Assembly (NCBI GenBank): GCA_028641055.1
Contig: CM054060.1
Coordinates: 164,576,416 to 164,640,415 of the forward strand
Reading direction: 5' to 3'
DNA length: 64,000 nt
From: Alopecurus myosuroides
Taxonomy: Eukaryota > Streptophyta > Magnoliopsida > Poales > Poaceae
Shown here: in pieces, positions 10,988 to 21,029 of the stretch
How the letters are laid out: each line of letters opens with the position of its first letter
Position numbering within the stretch: the stretch's first letter is position 1
Notes under the pieces: generated by a model
Seen by the model: only the letters and a program-made list of their open reading frames with translations
Database searches by the model: none
Told to the model about the DNA's origin: nothing
Position numbers and translations under genes: made by a program

Positions 10988-12808
10988 CTAAGCATCCGAC
11001 TCGTCTCCAGATCCCTGCTCATCATCAGACTCCTCCTCATCAGCAGCAGCATCATGAGCTCGTGAAGCAGTCTCCCGAGTAGACCTGAGGGCCGCCTCAA
11101 TGCTCTCCCAAGGAGTGGAATCCTCAGCAGACCAAGCAGAGTAGGACTGAGCATCAAGAGGAGCAGGAACATCACCAGTGCCACCACTCACGTGATGGAG
11201 AATCTGACGCTGAGAGCTGGCCAAATCAGTGTCCCTGCGATATGCCCTGTACTGTTCCTTGTGAATGTCCAGCTTCATGCAGAGCACGTTGCGCTGAAAC
11301 CAGGATAGCTTCCTGACGTTGCGCAAAGTGGTGAGATCAGACACAGGCACCCTGGGAGCAGACTGAGAGCTAGAAGGACCACCCATAGAGGAACCACCCT
11401 CAAACGGAGCACTCCGAGAAGCAGCCGCAGTCTTCACCTTCCTCTTGACATACAGCTTCCTCACCTTGTGCTCAACCATGGGTAGCTCGGTGTACTCCTT
11501 CCTCATCTCATACTTGATAAGCATCATGATATAGGGAGCATAGGGTATGGTGTAGCCACCAATCATAGCAGCATAGAGCTCGTGAAAGATGATGTCCATC
11601 ACATCCACAGTATATGAGACAGCCGGGTCCTCTTCCTCCATACACTCCTTAGCCAGAATCAGAAGGTTGCACAGAGGAGTGGTGAGAGCATCGTTGTTAC
11701 CTCCACTCGGCACAAGGAAAGCTCTGAAGATACGCACCAGCTGATCATAAAGAGGAAGCAGTCCCTCAAGCCCCCCAACAGTGAAACCAGGGGCGTAAAG
11801 CTCGGCCATGGACACCTCCCTCCTCGGCCTATCAACCTCATGGACGCGGTGACCAAGAGGAGGGTGCTCGCTGTAAGAGTAGCCAAGACGCCGAGCAAAC
11901 CTCTCAAAGGATGCCTCACAAGGTGTATCTCCAGACATCCACTTAAGACGGGTCACAATATCACCAGTGGAGTACACGAGGGTGGACATAAACTGCATCA
12001 CCAGCTGCGTGTTGTAGTTGCACTGGGTCTCCATCAGCTTCACCAAACCGAAGCGCTCAACAATACTGGCAGCATCAGCAAACTCATCCTTGGCCTTGAG
12101 AGCGGCATGGTCATATGGATGCATAGGGCGGCACGGATAGCGGAAGTCACAATAGATGTCAGTGTAAATGTAGGACTGCTCCAGATTCCAGAAACGAGGA
12201 TCAATGTTGCCAACCCTTGGAGAAAGATAGGCATCCTGCTTTCTGAGCTCATTGAACTCCTGAATCGGAATGTCGGTCTTATAGTTGAGCCGAGGTTTCC
12301 TCTTGTTACGGGTAGAGACAAGCTTCTTGCGCTTCGGAACGCTTCGATCGTGGTCACCATCTGTGAAACAAGATAGAGTAGGAAAAGCACAAGATGAGTA
12401 CACTAGTGTCATACAACGGATACAATCATACATAGAAACGATAGAGAAGATGACAGGAAACAATCGAGGTGGAAATCTGGGAAAGATTCATTTGGGGCTG
12501 CCCTTAAAACAGTACTGGACTCAGCCGGATATTCCGGTTCAAAACTGAACCGGATATTCCGGTTACCCGGATATTCCGGTTCAGTCGTGGACCGGATATT
12601 CCGGTAAATTTCGGAACAGCACAAAATCAACCTAAATCTCAGATTTCCACAAGGATTGCAAACAAGTGATCTACTCTATGATTTCTAGCATGTATGGGGA
12701 GTCCTCTTCGGAACGAAATCTACCAAGCAAGCCAACAAAAGCGCACATCCATGGAAGGTGAGGTTATAGCACCAAGATTCAAGAGATTTGAACTATACCG
12801 GGATCCAT
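10988..12808 (-). CDS. Additional Sirevirus ORF (aORF) between pol and 3' LTR, probably spliced
   Basis: The main exon 10988-12360 is open for 457 codons. Upstream, ATG at 12808 gives three codons plus one base, then a GTATAG donor. The intron 12361-12798 ends TTTCACAG, and joining keeps the frame for 460 residues. The protein starts with a basic stretch (PKRKKL...NKRKPR, a possible nuclear localisation signal). It has a central globular region (FERFARRLGYSYSE, ELYAAMIGGYTIPYAP) and an acidic C-terminus (EEESDDEQGSGDE). I see no signal peptide or membrane segment, so an envelope role is not supported, although the position matches the Sirevirus env-like slot. It may belong to the plant-transposon ORF families found in Pfam, but this is uncertain. 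A TATA-like ATATAA and four CCGG palindromes lie upstream. Function unknown. Confidence 0.7.
12524..12605. repeat. CCGG palindromes inside the aORF intron
   Basis: Four copies of the core CCGGATATTCCGGT start at 12524, 12549, 12566 and 12591. They are the reverse complement form of the LTR motif. Confidence 0.9.
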
Positions 12809-12986
12809 GGAGAGAAAAGCTTGGATAGAATCGATCCAAAACGCGAGGAGATCAAGATCCGGGTCAAATCTCCAAGATCTTGCGGAGGAAACGGCCCGGG
12901 AGGCCAAGAACCACGGCGGCGGCGATTTGGTGGGGAGGAGCGGACGGGAAATAGGGCAAGAACTGCCCATCCCCGTCGGGCTCCAG

Positions 12987-12994
12987 GTTATATG
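12987..12994 (-). promoter_or_regulatory. TATA-like site upstream of the aORF
   Basis: CATATAAC on minus, about 180 bp before the aORF ATG at 12808, with GC-rich leader-like sequence between. Just upstream lie four palindromes. This repeats the arrangement seen at the LTR promoter. Confidence 0.45.
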
Positions 12995-13005
12995 GATTTC
13001 GCCGG

Positions 13006-13089
13006 ACCGGATATTCCGGTTCAAGTTTGAACCGGATATTCCGGTACAGCCGGATATTCCGGTTCAAAACTGAACCGGAAATTCCGACT
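13006..13089. repeat. CCGG palindromes upstream of the aORF
   Basis: Copies at 13006-13020, 13031-13045 and 13049-13063, and a degenerate copy at 13075-13089. They lie immediately upstream (minus direction) of the TATA-like site. Confidence 0.9.
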
Positions 13090-13598
13090 GCCTCCAGATT
13101 CGAAATTTCCTCGTTTTCAACGGACGACACTAGTGCTTAGAAAGAAAGGCTTTTTGAGAGAAAGGCTTAGGATAGAATTACCAAACTGAGACTAGTACTT
13201 ATCCCTCTCAAGAGCAAGAAGCAAGCAACAAAAAAAACAATTGAGTGGGATTTTCCTAGGAAGAAACACTTAGCCGGGAAAAACACACGAAATGCAATAA
13301 AATGACAAGTAGACAAACCCAACTAAGATCCAACTCTTCGCAATGAAGAGGTTGGTGGCCGAAGCCACCATGTAAGAGTTCTTGGTATGCAACCGCGAAG
13401 ATATATCTTGGGGGCATTGCCAAAACTCAACATTGAAGCTCACAATTCAACATTAGAAAAAGAGAGATTACAATGAATTTTTGCTATGGGCATAATGGGG
13501 GGAGGGAGAACCCAATGTGTTAGGATAGCACTCCCCCTATGTCCATGCCTACATCTAAGCTCGAACACGTTTCATCTATAGGGGTGTGCGCAAGATAG
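13090..13598 (-). other. Sirevirus spacer between pol and the aORF promoter
   Basis: No protein signature. It contains the pol stop-proximal UTR and sequence upstream of the palindrome cluster. Confidence 0.6.
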
Positions 13599-16500
13599 TC
13601 AAGCCAAACTCCTTGAATCAATCACATTTAGCTCATTCCTCAAGAACATGAACCTTGCATCATCAAGTGGCTTCGTGAAAATATCCGCAAGATTGTCCTT
13701 GGTGGGCACATAACCGAGTGCAATGTCTCCTCTCGCCACGTGTTCACGGATGAAGTGGTGGCGAATCTCAATGTGCTTCGTCCTTGTGTGTTGCACCGGA
13801 TTGTATGCAATCTTGATAGCACTTTCATTGTCACATAGAAGAGGTACTTTGTCCAAATGAACTCCATATTCCTTGAGAGTTTGCCTCATCCATAGCAATT
13901 GGGTGCATGCACTTGCGGCGGCAACATATTCCGCTTCGGCGGTGGAGAGAGAGATGCAATTTTGTTTCTTCGAGGACCAACTTACAAGGGACCTACCAAG
14001 GAATTGGCAAGCCCCCGAAGTTGACTTCCTATCATCTTGATCACCCGCCCAATCGGAATCCGTATATCCATTGAGAGTAAATTGTGCCCCCTTTGGGTAC
14101 CACAAACCAAATCTTGAGGTATGAACCAAATAACGAAAGATTCTATGAACCGCCATTAGATGGCAATCCTTAGGAGCCGCTTGATACCTTGCACACACAC
14201 CTACACTCAAAACGATATCGGGCCTAGATGCACAAAGATAGAGCAAAGAACCAATCATAGAACGATAGAGCTTTTGGTCCACATCCTTACTCCCTTTTGG
14301 ATTGCGTGATAGATGACACTTGACTTGCATAGGAGATGTCTTGATCTTAGCATCTTGGAAGTTAAACCTCTTGATCATATCTTGGGTATACTTGGCTTGA
14401 GAAATGAAGGTCCCACGAGCCAATTGCTTGATCTCAAAGCCAAGAAAGAATTTAAGCTCACCCATCATAGACATCTCGAACCTGTCAGTCATAAGCTTAG
14501 AGAACTCATTATTGAAAGCTTGGTTAGTTGAGCCAAAGATGATATCGTCCACATAGAGTTGGCATATGAAAAGCTCTCCCTTTACTCTCTTGGTGAAGAG
14601 AGTGGGGTCGATCTTCCCAACTTCGAAACCACGATCATCTAACAACTCCCTAAGGTGCTCATACCAAGCACGAGGTGCTTGTTTGAGACCATAGAGAGCC
14701 TTGTCAAGTTTGTAAACGTGGTTAGGAAAGTTGAGATTCTCGAACCCCGGAGGTTGCTTAACATATACCTCCTCTTTTAGTGGACCATTCAAGAAAGCAC
14801 TTTTCACATCCATTTGTTGCAACTTGAAATTATGTGAGGAAGCATAAGAAAGGAGGATACGGATGGACTCAAGGCGAGCCACGGGCGCATAGGTTTCATC
14901 AAAGTCAATGCCTTCAACTTGGGTGTAACCTTGAGCGACCAATCTTGCCTTGTTCCTAATGACAATGCCATTCTCATCTTGCTTGTTCTTGAATATCCAC
15001 TTGGTGCCAATAACATTGTGGCAATCCTTGGGTTTCTCAACCAATCTCCAAACCTTGTTGCGCTCAAAGTTATTGAGCTCATCATGCATAGCTTCAACCC
15101 AATCGGAGTCCTCAAGAGCTTCATACACTTTCTTAGGCTCCACCATAGAGATATGAGCTTGATGCTCACAAAAATGAGCCAATTGCCTTCTAGTGGATCT
15201 TCTAGCTTGAACATCCTCCAAGACCTTGTTATCTTGGGCATCAATTTGCTTCAAAGCTCTTCTTATCCTTTTGATGCGACGGGCTTCGATCTCCTCATTA
15301 TTGCGAGGAGGGATCACTTGATCATCTTGATCATTTGGGTCCCCATCTTGACCAACATGGCCTTGATCATCAACATTGTCATCAACAATATCTTCAATAC
15401 TAGCTTCATCTTGAGAAGAGGATGACGAGGAAGAATGATCTTGGCCTTGATCTTGACTCGCATTAGTGAGAGGAGTGGGTACGACTTGCGGAGTCACTTG
15501 ATCAAGGAGAGGAGGGTCTTGAATATGTTCTCGGTTAGGTGTAGTAGGTGGCTCCTTGGCTTGATCTTCAAATGTAGAGGAGGGCTCCACTTGGGTAGAG
15601 CATAGTCCTTCTCGAGTCGCCATAAGGTGTCCCTCGATGGGGCGGAAGAATCCCACACCCATCCTTCCTATGGCTTCTTGAGGCATTTCAACATCTACAT
15701 TTGAAACATGAAATTGCGCCACTTGGGAGCCGTCATTTTCCTCGAACACCACACTACAAGATTCTATGACAATACGTGAGGCTTTGTCATAGACTCTATA
15801 AGTGTGGGATTCGGCACCGTAACCAACAAAAATACCCTCAATAGTTTTGGATTGAAATTTCGACAACCTAATACCCTTGATCAAATAAAAGCACTTACAA
15901 CCGAATACACGGAAGTAGGATACGTTGGGCTTGTTGCCGGTGAGGATCTCATATGGGGTCTTGCTCAAGCCTTTCGGATGTAGAGGCGGTTGGAGGAGTG
16001 GCATGCGGTGTATACGGCCTCGGCCCATAAATATTGGGGAGAAGAGTACTCCGCCAACATGGTCCTTGCCATATCCAAGAGAGTGCGATTCTTCCTTTCG
16101 GCAACACCATTTTGTTGAGGAGTGTAAGTGGCGGAGTATTGGTGACGAATGCCTTCTTCACTAAGAAATTCATTCAATGTATAGTTCTTGAACTCCGATC
16201 CATTATCACTCCTAATAGCCATGATTTGCACATTGTGTTGATGTTGCACTTCGTTGGAGAAGTCGATGATGGTTTGTTGAGTCTCACTCTTGCACTTGAA
16301 GAAATAAACCCAAGTGTATCTTGAATAATCATCGACAATCACCAAGCAATACTTCTTGCCGCCAAGACTTGCCTCGGGCACGGCACCAAAGAGATCAACA
16401 TGAAGAAGCTCCAAGATCCTCTTTGATGAGATAATAGTCTTGGCCTTGTGCACAATGTCATGCATCTTCCCCTCAACACATGACCTACAAACGCGATCCT

Positions 16501-17043
16501 TTGCAAAGGAGACATTTTCTTTTAGTCCAACAATAAGGCCACTTTTGTGAAGACTTTGCAAAGTTCTCATGTTGACATGGGATAGGCGGCGATGCCACAA
16601 CCATCCCAAGTCCGCCTTCCCGAAAAGACACATTGCTTGAGTGTTGGTTGACTTCGAAAAGTCCACCACATACAACTCATTTTCAACATGTCCCACGTGA
16701 ACGACGTCAAGAGTCTTGCTTCTCAAAAGGACCACAATATCACCATCAAAGAAGACGGAAAGACCCATCTTACTAAGAGAACGGACGGAAAGTAAATTGT
16801 AACCAAGGGATTCGACAAGCATGACGTTCACGATAGTGATATCGGGAGCCACCACAACCTTGCCAAATCCGGATACCTTAGACTTGGACGAGTCCCCATA
16901 GGTGACGGTTGCTTGGATGTCATTTGGTTGCAACTCCGTCACAAGTTCTTTGCTTCCGGTCATATGATTAGTGCAACCACTATCGAGAATCCATTTAGTC
17001 CCACCGGAAGCATAGTCCTGCAAGAGATCATTGACTAGAGTTA
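13599..17043 (-). pseudogene. pol: Sirevirus pol (protease, integrase, RT, RNase H), one frameshift
   Basis: The frame from about 17023 to 15965 encodes the aspartic protease (WILDSGCTNHMTG), the zinc-binding H-H-C-C region (W-H-R-R-L-S-H...C-R-S-C) and the integrase core ([29 protein letters not shown]). A one-base change near 15975-15990 moves the reading to the frame ending at 13599. That frame contains the integrase C-terminal part (VFGCKCF), RT ([11 protein letters not shown], catalytic Y-V-D-D at about 14545-14556) and RNase H ([19 protein letters not shown]). All catalytic motifs seem present, so the frameshift is the visible lesion. A less likely alternative is a programmed shift, since the break falls inside integrase. 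Confidence 0.88.
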
Positions 17044-19547
17044 GGACCCGAGTTGGGTCCCTTCATGTTAGCAACAAGGGTCTTTGGAACCCATATAGTG
17101 TAGTCAATAAAACCCTCAATAGGACCAACATATTTAGCTTGCACAACACCGTAATAATCAACATATAAGAAATGGTGTGGGTTGTTAGTTCCCGCGGAGG
17201 AGCTACGAGTAGTGTTGTCCCTCATGACAATACCACCCGAAGCACCATGTTTGTTCTTCTTCTTGTTCTTCTTCTTCTTGTTCCTCTTCTTGGCTACATA
17301 GCCAAGACCTTGCTTGCCCACTTGTTGCCTTGGAGCACTCACTTGTGGTCTAGAAATGACCGCATTAGTGCTTGAGGCAACCACTTGTGGGGTGGCAAGC
17401 ACCACCTTTTCAACTTGAGTGCTTTTGCCCTTGAGCCTTGCAAGCTCATCCTTCAACCTAGCATTTTCTTCAATAATATTTGCATGATCACAAGAAGAAG
17501 TAGAAGTGCTAGGATGGTTAGCTTGAGTAAGTTGAGTTTGAAGTTGTTCATGCAACTCTTTGAGGGATGAGTGTTGGCTTTCCAAAGCTTTGTGAGCAAT
17601 GGTTAGCTTTTCAAACTCCTCGGTTAGTTTACCATGACCAACCCCAAACTCTACTTTATCCTTTTTAGCCTTTTTATATTTAGCAATAGCAAGATCACGT
17701 TCCTTAATGATTTTAGAGACAAGTTCATTATGAGTGGTTTCAATAGTTTCAAGTTCATCCTCTAGAGAAACTCTACCATCATGCTCTTCTTCAAGAGTCA
17801 TTGAGAGAGATGCAATTTCATCCGCATCCCTTCTCTCAATCTCACCTTTCTTCTCAAGGGCCTCTTGGGCCTCTCCCAATTGCCTCATGAGATGCTCAAA
17901 GTACTTCTTGGTCTCCCCTTGCATGTTAGACATAAAACGGTCCAAGGAGGCTCTTTCCTCTTCTTCTCTAAGACAAGAAATATGTTCTAGTTCACTAGGG
18001 GTCTTAGAGTTAGGAGAAGATGATACCTCCGTGGCCTTAGCCATGAAGCACTTGGCATCGCGTTGAGGAAGATTTTCATTGGGAGATTCAAAGAGGGATG
18101 ACGAAGATGGAGTGGAAGCAATAGCTAGAGCGGCCACTTCACTTGTTGTTTCTTCTTCTTCATCACTCCCGGAATCATACTCCTCTTGAGTCAAGAGCAC
18201 AAACTTGGTAGGAGACTTCTTGTTGAAAGGTTTCTTCTTGAAATGAGGTTTCTTGTATTCAACCTTGGACTTGTCCTTGCGGATGAGCTTGCCACTATGG
18301 TTTTCTCTATTCTCATATGGGCATTCCGCAATGAAGTGGTACTTGTCTTGGCAATTGAAGCAAGATCTCACTTTTTGAGCCCCATCATTACCATAACGAG
18401 ACTTGGTCTTCTCCTCAACAAACTTCTTGCCTTTTGGGGGATTGTTCCAAAACTTTTGCACGGTGAGAGCTATTAGATCCTTTAGAACGGGATCATATTC
18501 TTGTTCCTTCAATGGAGACAATGCTTCTTCACCATCTTCATCATTCTCAACTTCTCTTGTCAACACCTTGGCCTTCAAAGCAACGGAAGCTCCTTGATGC
18601 ATTCCAATGGCCCTAGCACGGTTGTCAAGAGCATTCTTGGTTTGCACTTTGTAGGAGCTCAACTCTTGCATGACTTGGGTAGAGGTCATGGTGGAGAAAT
18701 CATGTCTCCCTTGAATGCTCTTCATATCCGTGCCCTCGAAAGGCATCACGGCAATTATGAACTTCCTCTTGATCCAAGCATCATCAATATGTGTTGCACC
18801 CGCATTAGAGAAGGCGGTGGCAAGAGATTTGAGCCTCCGATACATGTCAACGTGATCTTCTCCATCACGCATGAAGAATCCTTCGGCCTCATTGGTCAAG
18901 GTGTCATAGCGATTTCTTTGCATGCTTTCATTCCCAACAAACATGACGACAAGGGCATCCCATGTCTCTTTGGCGGTGGAGAAGTGTTGAAGATGCGGCA
19001 TGTGATTGGGGCCCACGGCTTGATGAAGGATGGACAAAGCGGTGTAATTGAGTTGGCAATCTACAACCTCTCTTCTTGTGAGATTCTTGGGATCATATGG
19101 CTTGTATCCATCACGAGTGATTCTCCAAAGATCTATACAAGAAGAGTTCAAGTGAGTCTCCATGTAGTATTGCCATTCACGAAAAGAATATGCATCAATT
19201 TTAGGTGGATCTCCCCTAGGAATTATATGAGGAAAAGGGATGGGAGGATCGGGAGAATAATGGCCTTCAACGGCATGATATCCTTCCTTTCCATTCACAC
19301 CCTTCTTAGCGGATTGTTCGGCGGAAGCAGTTTTAGGTGGTTCACCATCAACCCCAATCTTGGCACCCTCCGTTTCCGGAGGGGATGAGTCGACCACCTC
19401 CGGTTCCTTGGCTTTGAGGAGTGTTGTCATGAGTAGACGCAACTCCTCAAATTTAGTGTCTATGGATGAGGTCAATGATTCTCTCAAAGCATTGAGATCA
19501 TTCATGGACACATTTCCTTCGGACGGAGCGTCATCCTCATCACCCAT
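17028..19547 (-). CDS. gag: Sirevirus gag polyprotein
   Basis: An 839-codon frame starts at the ATG at 19547, about 40 bp inside the primer-binding site. Gag proteins build the cytoplasmic virus-like particle and bind element RNA. Residues about 120-330 resemble the plant Copia gag core (UBN2-like, with VMQELSSYKVQTK). A CX2CX4HX4C zinc knuckle (C-F-N-C...H...C) lies near residues 395-408. Residues about 540-720 are rich in E, K and L and look like coiled coil, as in Sirevirus gags. The C-terminus is very basic (KKRNKKKKNKKKNK). It ends in TGA at 17028-17030, and pol continues in another frame directly after, so pol expression would need a frameshift or another bypass. Confidence 0.9.
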   Translation of the reverse strand: MGDEDDAPSEGNVSMNDLNALRESLTSSIDTKFEELRLLMTTLLKAKEPEVVDSSPPETEGAKIGVDGEPPKTASAEQSAKKGVNGKEGYHAVEGHYSPDPPIPFPHIIPRGDPPKIDAYSFREWQYYMETHLNSSCIDLWRITRDGYKPYDPKNLTRREVVDCQLNYTALSILHQAVGPNHMPHLQHFSTAKETWDALVVMFVGNESMQRNRYDTLTNEAEGFFMRDGEDHVDMYRRLKSLATAFSNAGATHIDDAWIKRKFIIAVMPFEGTDMKSIQGRHDFSTMTSTQVMQELSSYKVQTKNALDNRARAIGMHQGASVALKAKVLTREVENDEDGEEALSPLKEQEYDPVLKDLIALTVQKFWNNPPKGKKFVEEKTKSRYGNDGAQKVRSCFNCQDKYHFIAECPYENRENHSGKLIRKDKSKVEYKKPHFKKKPFNKKSPTKFVLLTQEEYDSGSDEEEETTSEVAALAIASTPSSSSLFESPNENLPQRDAKCFMAKATEVSSSPNSKTPSELEHISCLREEEERASLDRFMSNMQGETKKYFEHLMRQLGEAQEALEKKGEIERRDADEIASLSMTLEEEHDGRVSLEDELETIETTHNELVSKIIKERDLAIAKYKKAKKDKVEFGVGHGKLTEEFEKLTIAHKALESQHSSLKELHEQLQTQLTQANHPSTSTSSCDHANIIEENARLKDELARLKGKSTQVEKVVLATPQVVASSTNAVISRPQVSAPRQQVGKQGLGYVAKKRNKKKKNKKKNKHGASGGIVMRDNTTRSSSAGTNNPHHFLYVDYYGVVQAKYVGPIEGFIDYTIWVPKTLVANMKGPNSGPNSSQ

Positions 19548-19588
19548 ACTTAAACTCTTAGGCGGTTAAGCCCGATAGAAGAGCCGAG

Positions 19589-19600
19589 GCTCTGATACCA
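19589..19600 (-). other. Sirevirus primer-binding site
   Basis: TGGTATCAGAGC on minus, two bases inside the 5' LTR. It is complementary to the 3' end of initiator tRNA-Met, as usual for plant Copia elements. Confidence 0.9.
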
Positions 19601-20298
19601 ATTGAAAGTATAGTATGGGCACCTAGAGGGGGGGTGAATAGGTGCTACGGCAAATTTTAATTTTTCTCAAAATTAGGCTTGACAAGAAAGGTAAATTCTC
19701 TAGATAGTGCAACTAGTGATGAATTTACCTATATGACAAGACAAGCAATCAATGCAACAAGTACAAGTAAGTAAAGAGAGGGAGGAACGAGGTAACCGAT
19801 GGAAGCACACGGAGACACGATGTATTTCCGAGTTCCTCCTTTTTAGGGGAGTACGTCTCGTTGGAGGGGTGTGAGCTCGCCACAAAGGCCTACTCAACGC
19901 CACTAAGGCTTCACCCTATTCTCCGATGAACTTCGCCACAAAGGCCTAGTTCACCTTCCACTATAGAACCCCTTTGAGGCGGGGATCAAATCCTTTACAA
20001 ACACCTTGGGGCACACACCCACAACTTAATTGGGGGCTCCCAACAACTCTTGAATCACCAACTAGAAACAAGATGCCTAGGTTCTCCACAAGAGGAAACC
20101 CTAGGCAAGATCCCTCGAGCTAGAGAGGGGGAAATGAAGAACGGGTCGGTGAAGATGTAGATCGGGGCCTTCTCCTTCAATCCTCCAAAGATCTTCAAGA
20201 TTGGGTGGAGGGATTGGGAGTTATGAGGGATTTGGTGAGTTCTTAAATGCTCACCAATGCTAAGGGGAAGAACTAGATCTTGAGGAAGAAGAGGAGGG

Positions 20299-20308
20299 CT
20301 ATTTATAG
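20299..20308 (-). promoter_or_regulatory. LTR TATA box (Sirevirus)
   Basis: CTATAAATAG on minus, followed by pyrimidine-rich and then GGG-rich sequence. It lies about 40 bp downstream (in transcription direction) of the nearest CCGG palindrome. The 3' LTR has the same box at 9690-9699. Confidence 0.75.
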
Positions 20309-20346
20309 TCCCTCCTCACAACTAGTCGTTGTGCAGGAAAAAAGGT

Positions 20347-20865
20347 ACCGGAATATCCGGTTCAAGTTTGGACCGGAATATCCGGTTAGTTTGCTCCACG
20401 CTGAACTGCAGTGCTGGACCGGATTATCCGGTTGATCTGAAATAATCCGGTACAAATAATCCGGTAGATGCCAGTACGCAAATCTTCTAGTCCTTAGCCA
20501 TTTTTCCACTTCCTCAACTGCAACCGGAATATCCGGTAGATATGAAATATCCGGTACAAATAATCCGGTTGACTCCAGTAGCTCAAAACTTCCAGTCCTT
20601 AGCAGTTTTTCGCAGCAACCGGAATATCCGGTCCGGGATGAATAATCCGGTCCAAATAATCCGGTTGACTCCAGTAGCTCAAAACTTCAGTCCTTAGCAA
20701 TTTTTCGCAGCAACCGGAATATCCGGTCCAGGATGAAATATCCGGTCCGAATAATCCGGTTGATTCCAGTATGCAAAATCCTCAGTCCTTAGCCATTTTT
20801 GAGCTCCTTTCTCAGCAACCGGAATATCCGGTCCAGGATGAATAATCCGGTCCGAATAATCCGGT
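20347..20865 (-). repeat. CCGG-palindrome array in the U3 of the 5' LTR
   Basis: Six copies of ACCGGAATATCCGGT and one variant (ACCGGATTATCCGGT) start at 20347, 20372, 20418, 20523, 20618, 20713 and 20818. About ten half sites, ATAATCCGGT, lie between them. The last four lie in tandem units of about 95-105 bp that share AGTCCTTAGCAATTTTTCGC-like spacers. The array sits directly upstream of the LTR TATA box. The same array is in the 3' LTR at 9738-10256. Confidence 0.9.
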
Positions 20866-21024
20866 TGAGTTCTGTCCCAAAAACCTCAGGCCAAACTTCA
20901 CCGACTTTTCAGTGCTCGATGCCGATGTTAAGTATAACACCTGCACACTAAACACCTCGATAAATAATGTACTTAGTATTGTTAACTAACACACAAAACA
21001 CTGGGAAAACGAAATGCACTTTCA

Positions 21025-21029
21025 AAGGG
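21025..21029. repeat. Sirevirus target-site duplication (right)
   Basis: AAGGG, matching 8989-8993. Confidence 0.9.

Larger units (their letters stand above)
8994..21024 (-). mobile_element. Sirevirus-like Ty1/Copia LTR retrotransposon with an additional ORF, young
   Basis: A 12,031-bp element with two 1422-bp LTRs (8994-10415 and 19603-21024) that end TGAAAGT...ACTTTCA, flanked by the 5-bp duplication AAGGG (8989-8993, 21025-21029). Orientation is minus. The primer-binding site TGGTATCAGAGC (initiator tRNA-Met type) sits beside the right LTR, and a purine tract sits beside the left LTR. The order is gag, protease, integrase, RT, RNase H, then an extra ORF. A long gag with coiled-coil segments plus an extra ORF after pol are Sirevirus hallmarks. 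By eye the LTRs differ at only about five positions, which implies a recent insertion. One frameshift in integrase suggests this copy is not autonomous. Confidence 0.92.
19603..21024 (-). repeat. Sirevirus 5' LTR
   Basis: 1422 bp. On minus it provides U3 (21024 downward), TATA box (20299-20308), R and U5 (ending at 19603), directly followed by the primer-binding site. Differences from the other LTR seen by eye: two near 19650, and one each near 20253, 20782 and 20870. Confidence 0.93.

Noticed and set aside
10988..12360. Calling the extra Sirevirus ORF an envelope gene
   Set aside because: The position fits, but no signal peptide, membrane segment or fusion-like region is visible.
19589..19600. 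tRNA-Met-like sequence near the LTRs (also at 47035)
   Set aside because: Only the 12-base primer-binding complement is present; there is no tRNA gene body.
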